DNA of 64,000 bases. It comes from Bugula neritina (lineage: Eukaryota > Bryozoa > Gymnolaemata > Cheilostomatida > Bugulidae). Position 1 is the stretch's first letter; every line of letters begins with the position of its first letter. Shown one piece after another: positions 45,702-61,440 of the stretch. The translations under genes were made by a program, and so were the position numbers. The DNA lies in assembly GCA_964035545.1 (NCBI GenBank), contig OZ037768.1:15190175-15254174 (forward strand), read 5' to 3'. The notes below the pieces were generated by a model. That model was not told where the DNA came from. It made no database searches and saw only the letters and a list, made by a program, of their open reading frames with translations.

Positions 45702-46698
45702 ACTGCAAAATACTGCAACATACTGAAATACACTCTAACATACTGAAATACACTGCAACATACTGAAATACACTGTAACATATTAAAATACACTGCAACA
45801 CACTGAAATATACTGAAATATACCGAAATATATGGTAACCTACTGAAATATGTTGCAAACCACCGAAATATACTGCAACATACTGCAACATAATGAAGTA
45901 TACTGCAACATACTGAAATATACTGCAAGATACTGCAACATACTGAAATACACTGTAACATACTGAAATACACTGCAACATACTGAAATATACTGCATGA
46001 TACTGCAACATACTGAAACACATTGTAAGACACTTAAATACACTGCAACATACCGCAACATACGGCAACGTATTGAAATACACTGTAACATATTGAAAAA
46101 CACTGCAACACATTGAAATATACTGCAACATACTGAAACATACAGCAACATACTGAAATATACTCCAACATACTAAAATACACTGCAACACACTGCAACA
46201 TACTGAAATATACTGCAACATACTGAAATACACTGTTACATACTGAATTACACTGCAACATACTGTAACATACTGAAGTTCACTGCAACACATTGAAATA
46301 AACTGCAACATACGGAATTATACTTCAACATACTGAGAAATACCGAAAAATATTGAAACATGCTGTAATACGCTGTAACATACTGAAATACACTGTAACA
46401 TATTGGAATGCACTTCAACACATTGAAATATACCGCAACATACCGAAATGTTTGGTAACCTACTGAAATATGCTGTAACGCATTGAAATATACTGCAACA
46501 CATTGAAATATACCGCAACATACTAAAATATGCTACAGCATACTGAAATACACTGCAAGACACTGAAGTATACTGTAATAGACAGAAATGTACTGTAACA
46601 TACTGAAACTTATGGCAACATACTTAAATGTACTGCAACATACTTAAATATACCGCAACAAACTAAATATACGGTAACCTACCGAAATATGTTGCAAA

Positions 46699-46797
46699 GT
46701 CCTAAAATATACTAAGTCACGAAAAAATATCGCAACTGTGCAACATAATGAAATATACCGCAAAAACATTGAAATATCCTGCAACAGCTTAAGAGAT
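46699..46797. repeat. Phase-breaking box, type X (copy 3)
   Basis: 99 bp, core TCACGAAAAAATATCGC. Lies 1,095 bp after the preceding type Y box. Confidence 0.8.
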
Positions 46798-49594
46798 ACT
46801 GCAAAACACTGCAACATACTGAAACACACTGTAACATACTGAATTATACTGAAATACATTGTAAGATACTGAAATAGACTGCAACATACTGCAACATAAT
46901 GGAATATATGGTAACCTACTGAAATATGTTGAAAACTACTGAAATATACTGCAACATTATGCAACATAATGAAAGATACTGCAACATACTGAAATAAACT
47001 GCAAGATACTGCAACATACTGAAATACACTGTAACATACTGAAATACACTCTAACATATTGAAATACACTGCAACATACTGCAACATACTAAAAAACACT
47101 GTAACATATTGAAATAAACTGCAACACATTGAAACATTCCGCAACATACCGAAATATATGGTAACCTAATGAAATATACTGTAACACGTTGAAGTACACT
47201 GCAACATACTGAAATACACTGCAACACACTAAAGTATACTGTAATTTACAGAAATGTACTGTAACATACTGAAATACACTGTAACATATTGAAAAACACT
47301 ACAACACATTGAAATATACCGCAACAAACCGACGTATATGGTAGCCTACTGAAATATACTGCGACATATTGAAATATACTGCAACATAATGAATTATACT
47401 GTAACATACTAAGACATACTGCAACATCCTGAAATATAATGCAACATACTGAAATATACTCCAACATACTAAAATACACTGCAACACACTGCAACCTACT
47501 GAAATATACTGCAACATACTGAAATACACTGTAACATACTGAATTACACTGCATCATACTGTAACATACTGAAGTTCACTGCAACACATTGAAATAAACT
47601 GCAACATACAGAATTATACTTCAACATACTGAAATATACCGAAAAAAATTGAAACATACTGAAATACACTGCAACATACTGAAATATACTGCATGATACT
47701 GCAACATACTGATACACATTGTAAGATACTGAAATACACTGCAACATACCGCAACATACTGCAACGTATTGAAATACACTGTAACATATTGAAATATACT
47801 GCAACATACTGAAACATACGGCAACATACTGAAATATACTGCGACACATTGGAATATAGTGCAACATACTGAAATATGCTGTAGCATACTGAAATACACT
47901 GCAATACACTGAATTTTACTGTAATATACAGAAACGTACTGTAACACACTGAAACATACGTCAACATACTAAAACATACTGCGACACATTGAAATATACT
48001 GCAACATACTGAAATACACCGTAATATACTAAACTCCACTGCAACATTCTGAAATACACTGTAACACATTGAAATACACTGCAACACATTGAATTATACT
48101 GAAATACATTGTGAGGTACTGAAATACACTGCAACATACTGCAACATAATGGAATATATGGTAACCTACTGAAATATGTTGAAAACTACTGAAATATACT
48201 GCAACATAATGCAACATAATGAAAGATACTGCAACATACTGAAATAAACTGCAAGATACTGCAACATACTGAAATACATTGTAACATACTGAAATACACT
48301 GTAACATATTGAAATACACTGCAACACATTGAAACATTCCGCAACATACCGAAATATATGGTAACCTAATGAAATACACTGTAACACGTTGAAGTACACT
48401 GCAACATACTGAAATACACTGCAACACACTAAAGTATACTGTAATTTACAGAAATGTACTGTAACATACTGAAACATGCGGCAACATATTGAAATATACT
48501 GCAACACATTGAAATATACTGCAACTTACTGAAATGTGCTGCAGCATACTGAAATACACTGCAACACAGTGAAGTATACTCTAATATACAGAAATGTACT
48601 GTAAAATACTGAAATATACTGCAACATACTGAAATACACCGTAACATACTGAAATACACTGTAACATATTGAAATACACTGCAACACACCAAAATATACT
48701 TAAACATACCAAAAAATATAGTAAACTACTGAAATATGTTACAAACTATTGAAACATACTGCAACATAATGAAATATACTGCAACATACTGAAAGATATT
48801 GCAACATACTGCAACATACTGAAATACACTGTAGAATACTGCAATATACTGCAACATACTGAAATATACTGCAAGATACTGCAAAATACTGAAATACATT
48901 GTAAGATACCTAATTACACTGCAACATACTGCAACATACTGCAACATATTGAAATACACTGTAACATATTGAAAAACACTACAACACATTGAAATTCACC
49001 GCAACATACCGAAGTATATGGTAGCCTACTGAAATATACTGCGACATATTGAAATATATTGCAACATAATGAAATATGCTGTAACATACTAAGACATACT
49101 GCAACATATGGAAATATAATGCAACATACTGAAATATACTCCAACATACTAAAATACACTGCAACACACTGCAACATACTGAAATATACTGCAACATACT
49201 GAAATACACTGTAACATACTGAATTACACTGCAACATACTGTAACATACTGAAGTTCACTGCAACACATTGAAATGAACTGCAACATACGAAATTATACT
49301 TCAACATACTAAAAAAAACCGAAAAATATTGAAACATGCTGTAATACACTGTAACATACTGAAATACACTGTAACATATTGGAATGCACTGCAACACATT
49401 GAAATATACCGCAACATACTGAAATATGCTACAGCATACTGAAATACACTGCAAGACACTGAATTATACTGTAGTATACAGAAATGTACTGTAACATACT
49501 GAAATCTATGGCAACATACTTAAATGTACTGCAACATACTTAAGTATACTGCAACAAACTGAATATACGGTAACCTACCGAAATATGTTGCAAA

Positions 49595-49692
49595 CTCCTA
49601 AAATATACTAAGTCACCAAAAATATTGCAGTTGTGCAACATAATGTAATATACCGCAAAAACATTGAAATATCCTGCAACAGCTTAAGAGAT
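49595..49692. repeat. Phase-breaking box, type Y (copy 2)
   Basis: 98 bp, type Y core. First of the two type Y boxes that stand 1,205 bp apart in unit 1. Confidence 0.8.
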
Positions 49693-50799
49693 ACTGCAAA
49701 ATACTGCAACATACTGAAATACACTCTAACATACTGAAATACACTGCAACATACTGAAATACACTGTAACATATTAAAATACACTGCAACACACTGAAAT
49801 ATACTGAAATATACCGAAATATATGGTAACCTAATGAAATACACTGTAACACGTTGAAGTACACTGCAACATATTGAAATACACTGCAACACACTAAAGT
49901 ATACTGTAATTTACAGAAATGTACTGTAACATACTGAAACATGCGGCAACATATTGAAATATACTGCAACACATTGAAATATACTGCAACTTACTGAAAT
50001 GTGCTGCAGCATACTGAAATACACTGCAACACAGTGAAGTATACTCTAATATACAGAAATGTACTGTAAAATACTGAAATATACTGCAACATACTGAAAT
50101 ACACTGTAACATATTGAAATACACTGCAACACACCAAAATATACTTAAACATACCAAAAAATATGGTAAACTACTGAAATATGTTACAAACTATTGAAAC
50201 ATACTGCAACATAATGAAATATACTGCAACATACTGAAAGATATTGCAACATACTGCAACATACTGAAATACACTGTAGAATACTGCAATATACTGCAAC
50301 ATACTGAAATATACTGCAACATACTGAAATACACTGTAACATACTGAATTACACTGCAACATACTGTAACATACTGAAGTTCACTGCAACACATTGAAAT
50401 GAACTGCAACATACGAAATTATACTTCAACATACTAAAAAAAACCGAAAAATATTGAAACATGCTGTAATACACTGTAACATACTGAAATACACTGTAAC
50501 ATATTGGAATGCACTGCAACACATTGAAATATACCGCAAGATACCGAAATGTTTGGTAACCTACTGAAATATGCTGTAACACATTGAAACATACTGCAAC
50601 ACATTGAAATAAACCGCAACATACTGAAATATGCTACAGCATACTGAAATACACTGCAAGACACTGAATTATACTGTAGTATACAGAAATGTACTGTAAC
50701 ATACTGAAATCTATGGCAACATACTTAAATGTACTGCAACATACTTAAGTATACTGCAACAAACTGAATATACGGTAACCTACCGAAATATGTTGCAAA

Positions 50800-50897
50800 C
50801 TCCTAAAATATACTAAGTCACCAAAAATATTGCAGTTGTGCAACATAATGTAATATACCGCAAAAACATTGAAATATCCTGCAACAGCTTAAGAGAT
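50800..50897. repeat. Phase-breaking box, type Y (copy 3)
   Basis: 98 bp, type Y core. Second of the 1,205-bp pair, created by the jump-back inside the 5,196-bp subunit. Confidence 0.8.
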
Positions 50898-51894
50898 ACT
50901 GCAAAATACTGCAACATACTGAAATACACTCTAACATACTGAAATACACTGCAACAAACTGAAATACACTGTAACATATTAAAATACACTGCAACACACT
51001 GAAATATACTGAAATATACCGAAATATATGGTAACCTACTGAAATATGTTGCAAACCACCGAAATATACTGCAACATACTGCAACATAATGAAGTATACT
51101 GCAACATACTGAAATATACTGCAAGATACTGCAACATACTGAAATACACTGTAACATACTGAAATACACTGCAACATACTGAAATATACTGCATGATACT
51201 GCAACATACTGAAACACATTGTAAGACACTTAAATACACTGCAACATACCGCAACATACGGCAACGTATTGAAATACACTGTAACATATTGAAAAACACT
51301 GCAACACATTGAAATATACTGCAACATACTGAAACATACAGCAACATACTGAAATATACTCCAACATACTAAAATACACTGCAACACACTGCAACATACT
51401 GAAATATACTGCAACATACTGAAATACACTGTTACATACTGAATTACACTGCAACATACTGTAACATACTGAAGTTCACTGCAACACATTGAAATAAACT
51501 GCAACATACGGAATTATACTTCAACATACTGAGAAATACCGAAAAATATTGAAACATGCTGTAATACGCTGTAACATACTGAAATACACTGTAACATATT
51601 GGAATGCACTGCAACACATTGAAATATACCGCAACATACCGAAATGTTTGGTAACCTACTGAAATATGCTGTAACGCATTGAAATATACTGCAACACATT
51701 GAAATATACCGCAACATACTAAAATATGCTACAGCATACTGAAATACACTGCAAGACACTGAAGTATACTGTAATAGACAGAAATGTACTGTAACATACT
51801 GAAACTTATGGCAACATACTTAAATGTACTGCAACATACTTAAATATACCGCAACAAACTAAATATACGGTAACCTACCGAAATATGTTGCAAA

Positions 51895-51993
51895 GTCCTA
51901 AAATATACTAAGTCACAAAAAAATATCGCAACTGTGCAACATAATGAAATATACCGCAAAAACATTGAAATATCCTGCAACAGCTTAAGAGAT
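51895..51993. repeat. Phase-breaking box, type X (copy 4)
   Basis: 99 bp, with the long A-tract variant also seen at 42708. First box of unit 2. Confidence 0.8.
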
Positions 51994-54790
51994 ACTGCAA
52001 AACACTGCAACATACTGAAACACACTGTAACATACTGAATTATACTGAAATACATTGTAAGATACTGAAATAGACTGCAACATACTGCAACATAATGGAA
52101 TATATTGTAACCTACTGAAATATGTTGAAAACTACTGAAATATACTGCAACATTATGCAACATAATGAAAGATACTGCAACATACTGAAATAAACTGCAA
52201 GATACTGCAACATACTGAAATACACTGTAACATACTGAAATACACTGTAACATATTGAAATACACTGCAACATACTGCAACATACTAAAAAACACTGTAA
52301 CATATTGAAATAAACTGCAACACATTGAAACATTCCGCAACATACCGAAATATATGGTAACCTAATGAAATATACTGTAACACGTTGAAGTACACTGCAA
52401 CATACTGAAATACACTGCAACACACTAAAGTATACTGTAATTTACAGAAATGTACTGTAACATACTGAAATACACTGTAACATATTGAAAAACACTACAA
52501 CACATTGAAATATACCGCAACAAACCGAAGTATATGGTAGCCTACTGAAATATACTGCGACATATTGAAATATACTGCAACATAATGAATTATGCTGTAA
52601 CATACTAAGACATACTGCAACATCCTGAAATATAATGCAACATACTGAAATATACTCCAACATACTAAAATACACTGCAACACACTGCAACCTACTGAAA
52701 TATACTGCAACATACTGAAATACACTGTAACATACTGAATTACACTGCAACATACTGTAACATACTGAAGTTCACTGCAACACATTGAAATAAACTGCAA
52801 CATACAGAATTATACTTCAACATACTGAAATATACCGAAAAAAATTGAAACATACTGAAATACACTGCAACATACTGAAATATACTGCATGATACTGCAA
52901 CATACTGATACACATTGTAAGATACTGAAATACACTGCAACATACCTCAACATACTGCAACGTATTGAAATACACTGTAACATGTTGAAATATACTGCAA
53001 CATACTGAAACATACGGCAACATACTGAAATATACTGCGACACATTGAAATATAGTGCAACATACTGAAATATGCCGTAGCATACTGAAATACACTGCAA
53101 TACACTGAATTATACTGTAATATACAGAAACGTACTGTAACACACTGAAACATACGGCAACATGCTAAAATATACTGCGACACATTGAAATATACTGCAA
53201 CATACTGAAATACACCGTAATATACTAAACTCCACTGCAACATTCTGAAATACACTGTAACACATTGAAATACACTGCAACACATTGACTTATACTGAAA
53301 TACATTGTGAGGTACTGAAATACACTGCAACATACTGCAACATAATGGAATATATGGTAACCTACTGAAATATGTTGAAAACTACTGAAATATACTGCAA
53401 CATAATGCAACATAATGAAAGATACTGCAACATACTGGAATAAACTGCAAGATACTGCAACATACTGAAATACATTGTAACATACTGAAATACACTGTAA
53501 CATATTGAAATACACTGCAACACATTGAAACATTCCGCAACATACCGATATATATGGTAACCTAATGAAATACACTGTAACACGTTGAAGTACACTGCAA
53601 CATACTGAAATACACTGCAACACACTAAAGTATACTGTAATTTACAGAAATGTACTGTAACATACTGAAACATGCGGCAACATATTGAAATATATTGCAA
53701 CACATTGAAATATACTGGAACTTACTGAAATGTGCTGCTGCATACTGAAATACACTGCAACACAGTGAAGTATACTCTAATATACAGAAATGTACTGTAA
53801 AATACTGAAATATACTGCAACATACTGAATTACACCGTAACATACTGAAATACACTGTAACATATTGAAATACACTGCAACACACCAAAATATACTTAAA
53901 CATACCAAATAATATGGTAAACTACTGAAATATGTTACAAACTATTGAAACATACTGCAACATAATGAAATATACTGCAACATACTGAAAGATATTGCAA
54001 CATACTGCAACATACTGAAATACACTGTAGAATACTGCAATATACTGCAACATACTGAAATATACTGCAAGATACTGCAAAATACTGAAATACATTGTAA
54101 GATACCTAATTACACTGCAACATACTGCAACATACTGCAACATATTGAAATACACTGTAACATATTGAAAAACACTACAACACATTGAAATTCACCGCAA
54201 CATACCGAAGTATATGGTAGCCTACTGAAATATACTGCGACATATTGAAATATATTGCAACATAATGAAATATGCTGTAACATACTAAGACATACTGCAA
54301 CATATGGAAATATAATGCAACATACTGAAATATACTCTAACATACTAAAATACACTGCAACACACTGCAACATACTGAAATAGACTGCAACATACTGAAA
54401 TACACTGTAACATACTGAATTACACTGCAACATACTGTAACATACTGAAGTTCACTGCAACACATTGAAATGAACTGCAACATACGAAATTATACTTCAA
54501 CATACTAAAAAAAACCGAAAAATATTGAAACATGCTGTAATACACTGTAACATACTGAATTACACTGTAACATATTGGAATGCACTGCAACACATTGAAA
54601 TATACCGCAACATACTGAAATATGCTACAGCATACTGAAATACACTGCAAGACACTGAATTATACTGTAGTATACAGAAATGTACTGTAACATACTGAAA
54701 TCTATGGCAACATACTTAAATGTACTGCAACATACTTAAGTATACTGCAACAAACTGAATATACGGTAACCTACCGAAATATGTTGCAAA

Positions 54791-54888
54791 CTCCTAAAAT
54801 ATACTAAGTCACCAAAAATATTGCAGTTGTGCAACATAATGTAATATACCGCAAAAACATTGAAATATCCTGCAACAGCTTAAGAGAT
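54791..54888. repeat. Phase-breaking box, type Y (copy 4)
   Basis: 98 bp. Equivalent of 45604 at +9,187. Confidence 0.8.
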
Positions 54889-55885
54889 ACTGCAAAATAC
54901 TGCAACATACTGAAATACACTCTAACATACTGAAATACACTGCAACATACTGAAATACACTGTAACATATTAAAATACACTGCAACACACTGAAATATAC
55001 TGAAATATACCGAAATATATGGTAACCTACTGAAATATGTTGCAAACCACCGAAATATACTGCAACATACTGCAACATAATGAAGTATACTGCAACATAC
55101 TGAAATATACTGCAAGATACTGCAACATACTGAAATACACTGTAACATACTGAAATACACTGCAACATACTGAAATATACTGCATGATACTGCAACATAC
55201 TGAAACACATTGTAAGACACTTAAATACACTGCAACATACCGCAACATACGGCAACGTATTGAAATACACTGTAACATATTGAAAAACACTGCAACACAT
55301 TGAAATATACTGCAACATACTGAAACATACAGCAACATACTGAAATATACTCCAACATACTAAAATACACTGCAACACACTGCAACATACTGAAATATAC
55401 TGCAACATACTGAAATACACTGTTACATACTGAATTACACTGCAACATACTGTAACATACTGAAGTTCACTGCAACACATTGAAATAAACTGCAACATAC
55501 GGAATTATACTTCAACATACTGAGAAATACCGAAAAATATTGAAACATGCTGTAATACGCTGTAACATACTGAAATACACTGTAACATATTGGAATGCAC
55601 TTCAACACATTGAAATATACCGCAACATACCGAAATGTTTGGTAACCTACTGAAATATGCTGTAACGCATTGAAATATACTGCAACACATTGAAATATAC
55701 CGCAACATACTAAAATATGCTACAGCATACTGAAATACACTGCAAGACACTGAAGTATACTGTAATAGACAGAAATGTACTGTAACATACTGAAACTTAT
55801 GGCAACATACTTAAATGTACTGCAACATACTTAAATATACCGCAACAAACTAAATATACGGTAACCTACCGAAATATGTTGCAAA

Positions 55886-55984
55886 GTCCTAAAATATACT
55901 AAGTCACGAAAAAATATCGCAACTGTGCAACATAATGAAATATACCGCAAAAACATTGAAATATCCTGCAACAGCTTAAGAGAT
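55886..55984. repeat. Phase-breaking box, type X (copy 5)
   Basis: 99 bp. Equivalent of 46699 at +9,187. Confidence 0.8.
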
Positions 55985-58781
55985 ACTGCAAAACACTGCA
56001 ACATACTGAAACACACTGTAACATACTGAATTATACTGAAATACATTGTAAGATACTGAAATAGACTGCAACATACTGCAACATAATGGAATATATGGTA
56101 ACCTACTGAAATATGTTGAAAACTACTGAAATATACTGCAACATTATGCAACATAATGAAAGATACTGCAACATACTGAAATAAACTGCAAGATACTGCA
56201 ACATACTGAAATACACTGTAACATACTGAAATACACTCTAACATATTGAAATACACTGCAACATACTGCAACATACTAAAAAACACTGTAACATATTGAA
56301 ATAAACTGCAACACATTGAAACATTCCGCAACATACCGAAATATATGGTAACCTAATGAAATATACTGTAACACGTTGAAGTACACTGCAACATACTGAA
56401 ATACACTGCAACACACTAAAGTATACTGTAATTTACAGAAATGTACTGTAACATACTGAAATACACTGTAACATATTGAAAAACACTACAACACATTGAA
56501 ATATACCGCAACAAACCGACGTATATGGTAGCCTACTGAAATATACTGCGACATATTGAAATATACTGCAACATAATGAATTATACTGTAACATACTAAG
56601 ACATACTGCAACATCCTGAAATATAATGCAACATACTGAAATATACTCCAACATACTAAAATACACTGCAACACACTGCAACCTACTGAAATATACTGCA
56701 ACATACTGAAATACACTGTAACATACTGAATTACACTGCATCATACTGTAACATACTGAAGTTCACTGCAACACATTGAAATAAACTGCAACATACAGAA
56801 TTATACTTCAACATACTGAAATATACCGAAAAAAATTGAAACATACTGAAATACACTGCAACATACTGAAATATACTGCATGATACTGCAACATACTGAT
56901 ACACATTGTAAGATACTGAAATACACTGCAACATACCGCAACATACTGCAACGTATTGAAATACACTGTAACATATTGAAATATACTGCAACATACTGAA
57001 ACATACGGCAACATACTGAAATATACTGCGACACATTGGAATATAGTGCAACATACTGAAATATGCTGTAGCATACTGAAATACACTGCAATACACTGAA
57101 TTTTACTGTAATATACAGAAACGTACTGTAACACACTGAAACATACGTCAACATACTAAAACATACTGCGACACATTGAAATATACTGCAACATACTGAA
57201 ATACACCGTAATATACTAAACTCCACTGCAACATTCTGAAATACACTGTAACACATTGAAATACACTGCAACACATTGAATTATACTGAAATACATTGTG
57301 AGGTACTGAAATACACTGCAACATACTGCAACATAATGGAATATATGGTAACCTACTGAAATATGTTGAAAACTACTGAAATATACTGCAACATAATGCA
57401 ACATAATGAAAGATACTGCAACATACTGAAATAAACTGCAAGATACTGCAACATACTGAAATACATTGTAACATACTGAAATACACTGTAACATATTGAA
57501 ATACACTGCAACACATTGAAACATTCCGCAACATACCGAAATATATGGTAACCTAATGAAATACACTGTAACACGTTGAAGTACACTGCAACATACTGAA
57601 ATACACTGCAACACACTAAAGTATACTGTAATTTACAGAAATGTACTGTAACATACTGAAACATGCGGCAACATATTGAAATATACTGCAACACATTGAA
57701 ATATACTGCAACTTACTGAAATGTGCTGCAGCATACTGAAATACACTGCAACACAGTGAAGTATACTCTAATATACAGAAATGTACTGTAAAATACTGAA
57801 ATATACTGCAACATACTGAAATACACCGTAACATACTGAAATACACTGTAACATATTGAAATACACTGCAACACACCAAAATATACTTAAACATACCAAA
57901 AAATATAGTAAACTACTGAAATATGTTACAAACTATTGAAACATACTGCAACATAATGAAATATACTGCAACATACTGAAAGATATTGCAACATACTGCA
58001 ACATACTGAAATACACTGTAGAATACTGCAATATACTGCAACATACTGAAATATACTGCAAGATACTGCAAAATACTGAAATACATTGTAAGATACCTAA
58101 TTACACTGCAACATACTGCAACATACTGCAACATATTGAAATACACTGTAACATATTGAAAAACACTACAACACATTGAAATTCACCGCAACATACCGAA
58201 GTATATGGTAGCCTACTGAAATATACTGCGACATATTGAAATATATTGCAACATAATGAAATATGCTGTAACATACTAAGACATACTGCAACATATGGAA
58301 ATATAATGCAACATACTGAAATATACTCCAACATACTAAAATACACTGCAACACACTGCAACATACTGAAATATACTGCAACATACTGAAATACACTGTA
58401 ACATACTGAATTACACTGCAACATACTGTAACATACTGAAGTTCACTGCAACACATTGAAATGAACTGCAACATACGAAATTATACTTCAACATACTAAA
58501 AAAAACCGAAAAATATTGAAACATGCTGTAATACACTGTAACATACTGAAATACACTGTAACATATTGGAATGCACTGCAACACATTGAAATATACCGCA
58601 ACATACTGAAATATGCTACAGCATACTGAAATACACTGCAAGACACTGAATTATACTGTAGTATACAGAAATGTACTGTAACATACTGAAATCTATGGCA
58701 ACATACTTAAATGTACTGCAACATACTTAAGTATACTGCAACAAACTGAATATACGGTAACCTACCGAAATATGTTGCAAA

Positions 58782-58879
58782 CTCCTAAAATATACTAAGT
58801 CACCAAAAATATTGCAGTTGTGCAACATAATGTAATATACCGCAAAAACATTGAAATATCCTGCAACAGCTTAAGAGAT
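58782..58879. repeat. Phase-breaking box, type Y (copy 5)
   Basis: 98 bp. Equivalent of 49595 at +9,187. Confidence 0.8.
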
Positions 58880-59986
58880 ACTGCAAAATACTGCAACATA
58901 CTGAAATACACTCTAACATACTGAAATACACTGCAACATACTGAAATACACTGTAACATATTAAAATACACTGCAACACACTGAAATATACTGAAATATA
59001 CCGAAATATATGGTAACCTAATGAAATACACTGTAACACGTTGAAGTACACTGCAACATATTGAAATACACTGCAACACACTAAAGTATACTGTAATTTA
59101 CAGAAATGTACTGTAACATACTGAAACATGCGGCAACATATTGAAATATACTGCAACACATTGAAATATACTGCAACTTACTGAAATGTGCTGCAGCATA
59201 CTGAAATACACTGCAACACAGTGAAGTATACTCTAATATACAGAAATGTACTGTAAAATACTGAAATATACTGCAACATACTGAAATACACTGTAACATA
59301 TTGAAATACACTGCAACACACCAAAATATACTTAAACATACCAAAAAATATGGTAAACTACTGAAATATGTTACAAACTATTGAAACATACTGCAACATA
59401 ATGAAATATACTGCAACATACTGAAAGATATTGCAACATACTGCAACATACTGAAATACACTGTAGAATACTGCAATATACTGCAACATACTGAAATATA
59501 CTGCAACATACTGAAATACACTGTAACATACTGAATTACACTGCAACATACTGTAACATACTGAAGTTCACTGCAACACATTGAAATGAACTGCAACATA
59601 CGAAATTATACTTCAACATACTAAAAAAAACCGAAAAATATTGAAACATGCTGTAATACACTGTAACATACTGAAATACACTGTAACATATTGGAATGCA
59701 CTGCAACACATTGAAATATACCGCAAGATACCGAAATGTTTGGTAACCTACTGAAATATGCTGTAACACATTGAAACATACTGCAACACATTGAAATAAA
59801 CCGCAACATACTGAAATATGCTACAGCATACTGAAATACACTGCAAGACACTGAATTATACTGTAGTATACAGAAATGTACTGTAACATACTGAAATCTA
59901 TGGCAACATACTTAAATGTACTGCAACATACTTAAGTATACTGCAACAAACTGAATATACGGTAACCTACCGAAATATGTTGCAAA

Positions 59987-60084
59987 CTCCTAAAATATAC
60001 TAAGTCACCAAAAATATTGCAGTTGTGCAACATAATGTAATATACCGCAAAAACATTGAAATATCCTGCAACAGCTTAAGAGAT
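59987..60084. repeat. Phase-breaking box, type Y (copy 6)
   Basis: 98 bp. Equivalent of 50800 at +9,187. Confidence 0.8.
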
Positions 60085-61081
60085 ACTGCAAAATACTGCA
60101 ACATACTGAAATACACTCTAACATACTGAAATACACTGCAACAAACTGAAATACACTGTAACATATTAAAATACACTGCAACACACTGAAATATACTGAA
60201 ATATACCGAAATATATGGTAACCTACTGAAATATGTTGCAAACCACCGAAATATACTGCAACATACTGCAACATAATGAAGTATACTGCAACATACTGAA
60301 ATATACTGCAAGATACTGCAACATACTGAAATACACTGTAACATACTGAAATACACTGCAACATACTGAAATATACTGCATGATACTGCAACATACTGAA
60401 ACACATTGTAAGACACTTAAATACACTGCAACATACCGCAACATACGGCAACGTATTGAAATACACTGTAACATATTGAAAAACACTGCAACACATTGAA
60501 ATATACTGCAACATACTGAAACATACAGCAACATACTGAAATATACTCCAACATACTAAAATACACTGCAACACACTGCAACATACTGAAATATACTGCA
60601 ACATACTGAAATACACTGTTACATACTGAATTACACTGCAACATACTGTAACATACTGAAGTTCACTGCAACACATTGAAATAAACTGCAACATACGGAA
60701 TTATACTTCAACATACTGAGAAATACCGAAAAATATTGAAACATGCTGTAATACGCTGTAACATACTGAAATACACTGTAACATATTGGAATGCACTGCA
60801 ACACATTGAAATATACCGCAACATACCGAAATGTTTGGTAACCTACTGAAATATGCTGTAACGCATTGAAATATACTGCAACACATTGAAATATACCGCA
60901 ACATACTAAAATATGCTACAGCATACTGAAATACACTGCAAGACACTGAAGTATACTGTAATAGACAGAAATGTACTGTAACATACTGAAACTTATGGCA
61001 ACATACTTAAATGTACTGCAACATACTTAAATATACCGCAACAAACTAAATATACGGTAACCTACCGAAATATGTTGCAAA

Positions 61082-61180
61082 GTCCTAAAATATACTAAGT
61101 CACGAAAAAATATCGCAACTGTGCAACATAATGAAATATACCGCAAAAACATTGAAATATCCTGCAACAGCTTAAGAGAT
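61082..61180. repeat. Phase-breaking box, type X (copy 6)
   Basis: 99 bp. It sits where 51895 would map at +9,187 but carries the TCACGAAAAAATATCGC core of 46699 and 55886 rather than the long A-tract. Unit 3 is thus not simply a copy of unit 2 here. Confidence 0.8.
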
Positions 61181-61440
61181 ACTGCAAAACACTGCAACAT
61201 ACTGAAACACACAGTAACATACTGAATTATACTGAAATACATTGTAAGATACTGAAATAGACTGCAACATACTGCAACATAATGGAATATATGGTAACCT
61301 ACTGAAATATGTTGAAAACTACTGAAATATACTGCAACATTATGCAACATAATGAAAGATACTGCAACATACTGAAATAAACTGCAAGATACTGCAACAT
61401 ACTGAAATACACTGTAACATACTGAAATACACTGTAACAT

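Larger units (their letters stand above)
42154..46144. repeat. Family B 3,991-bp subunit
   Basis: Positions from 42154 to about 45841 recur at +3,991 (for example 42708 to 46699, 43255 to 47246, 44038 to 48029). Carries one type X box (42708) and one type Y box (45604), 2,896 bp apart. Confidence 0.82.
42154..51340. repeat. Family B 9,187-bp higher-order repeat, unit 1
   Basis: The left boundary is where the +9,187 match begins (GCAACATACTG at 42154 and 51341). The unit consists of a 3,991-bp subunit (42154-46144) followed by a 5,196-bp relative (46145-51340). It contains five phase-breaking boxes at 42708, 45604, 46699, 49595 and 50800. Compared with unit 2, long stretches read identical; one difference found is 42489 A versus 51676 G. 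Confidence 0.92.
46145..51340. repeat. Family B 5,196-bp subunit (3,991 + 1,205)
   Basis: Follows the preceding subunit at +3,991 until about 49832. It then jumps back to sequence seen near 48.36 kb (CTAATGAAATACACTG after a GGTAACC at 49825) and so repeats a segment containing the type Y box (49595, then 50800). This adds 1,205 bp net. Confidence 0.8.
51341..60527. repeat. Family B 9,187-bp higher-order repeat, unit 2
   Basis: A nearly exact copy of unit 1 at +9,187, with boxes at 51895, 54791, 55886, 58782 and 59987. Rare local variants are shared by units 1 and 2 (for example ACATGTTGAAATATAC near 43795 and 52982, TCACAAAAAAATATC near 42725 and 51912) but not by unit 3. This indicates that units 1 and 2 are the more recent pair. 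Confidence 0.92.
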
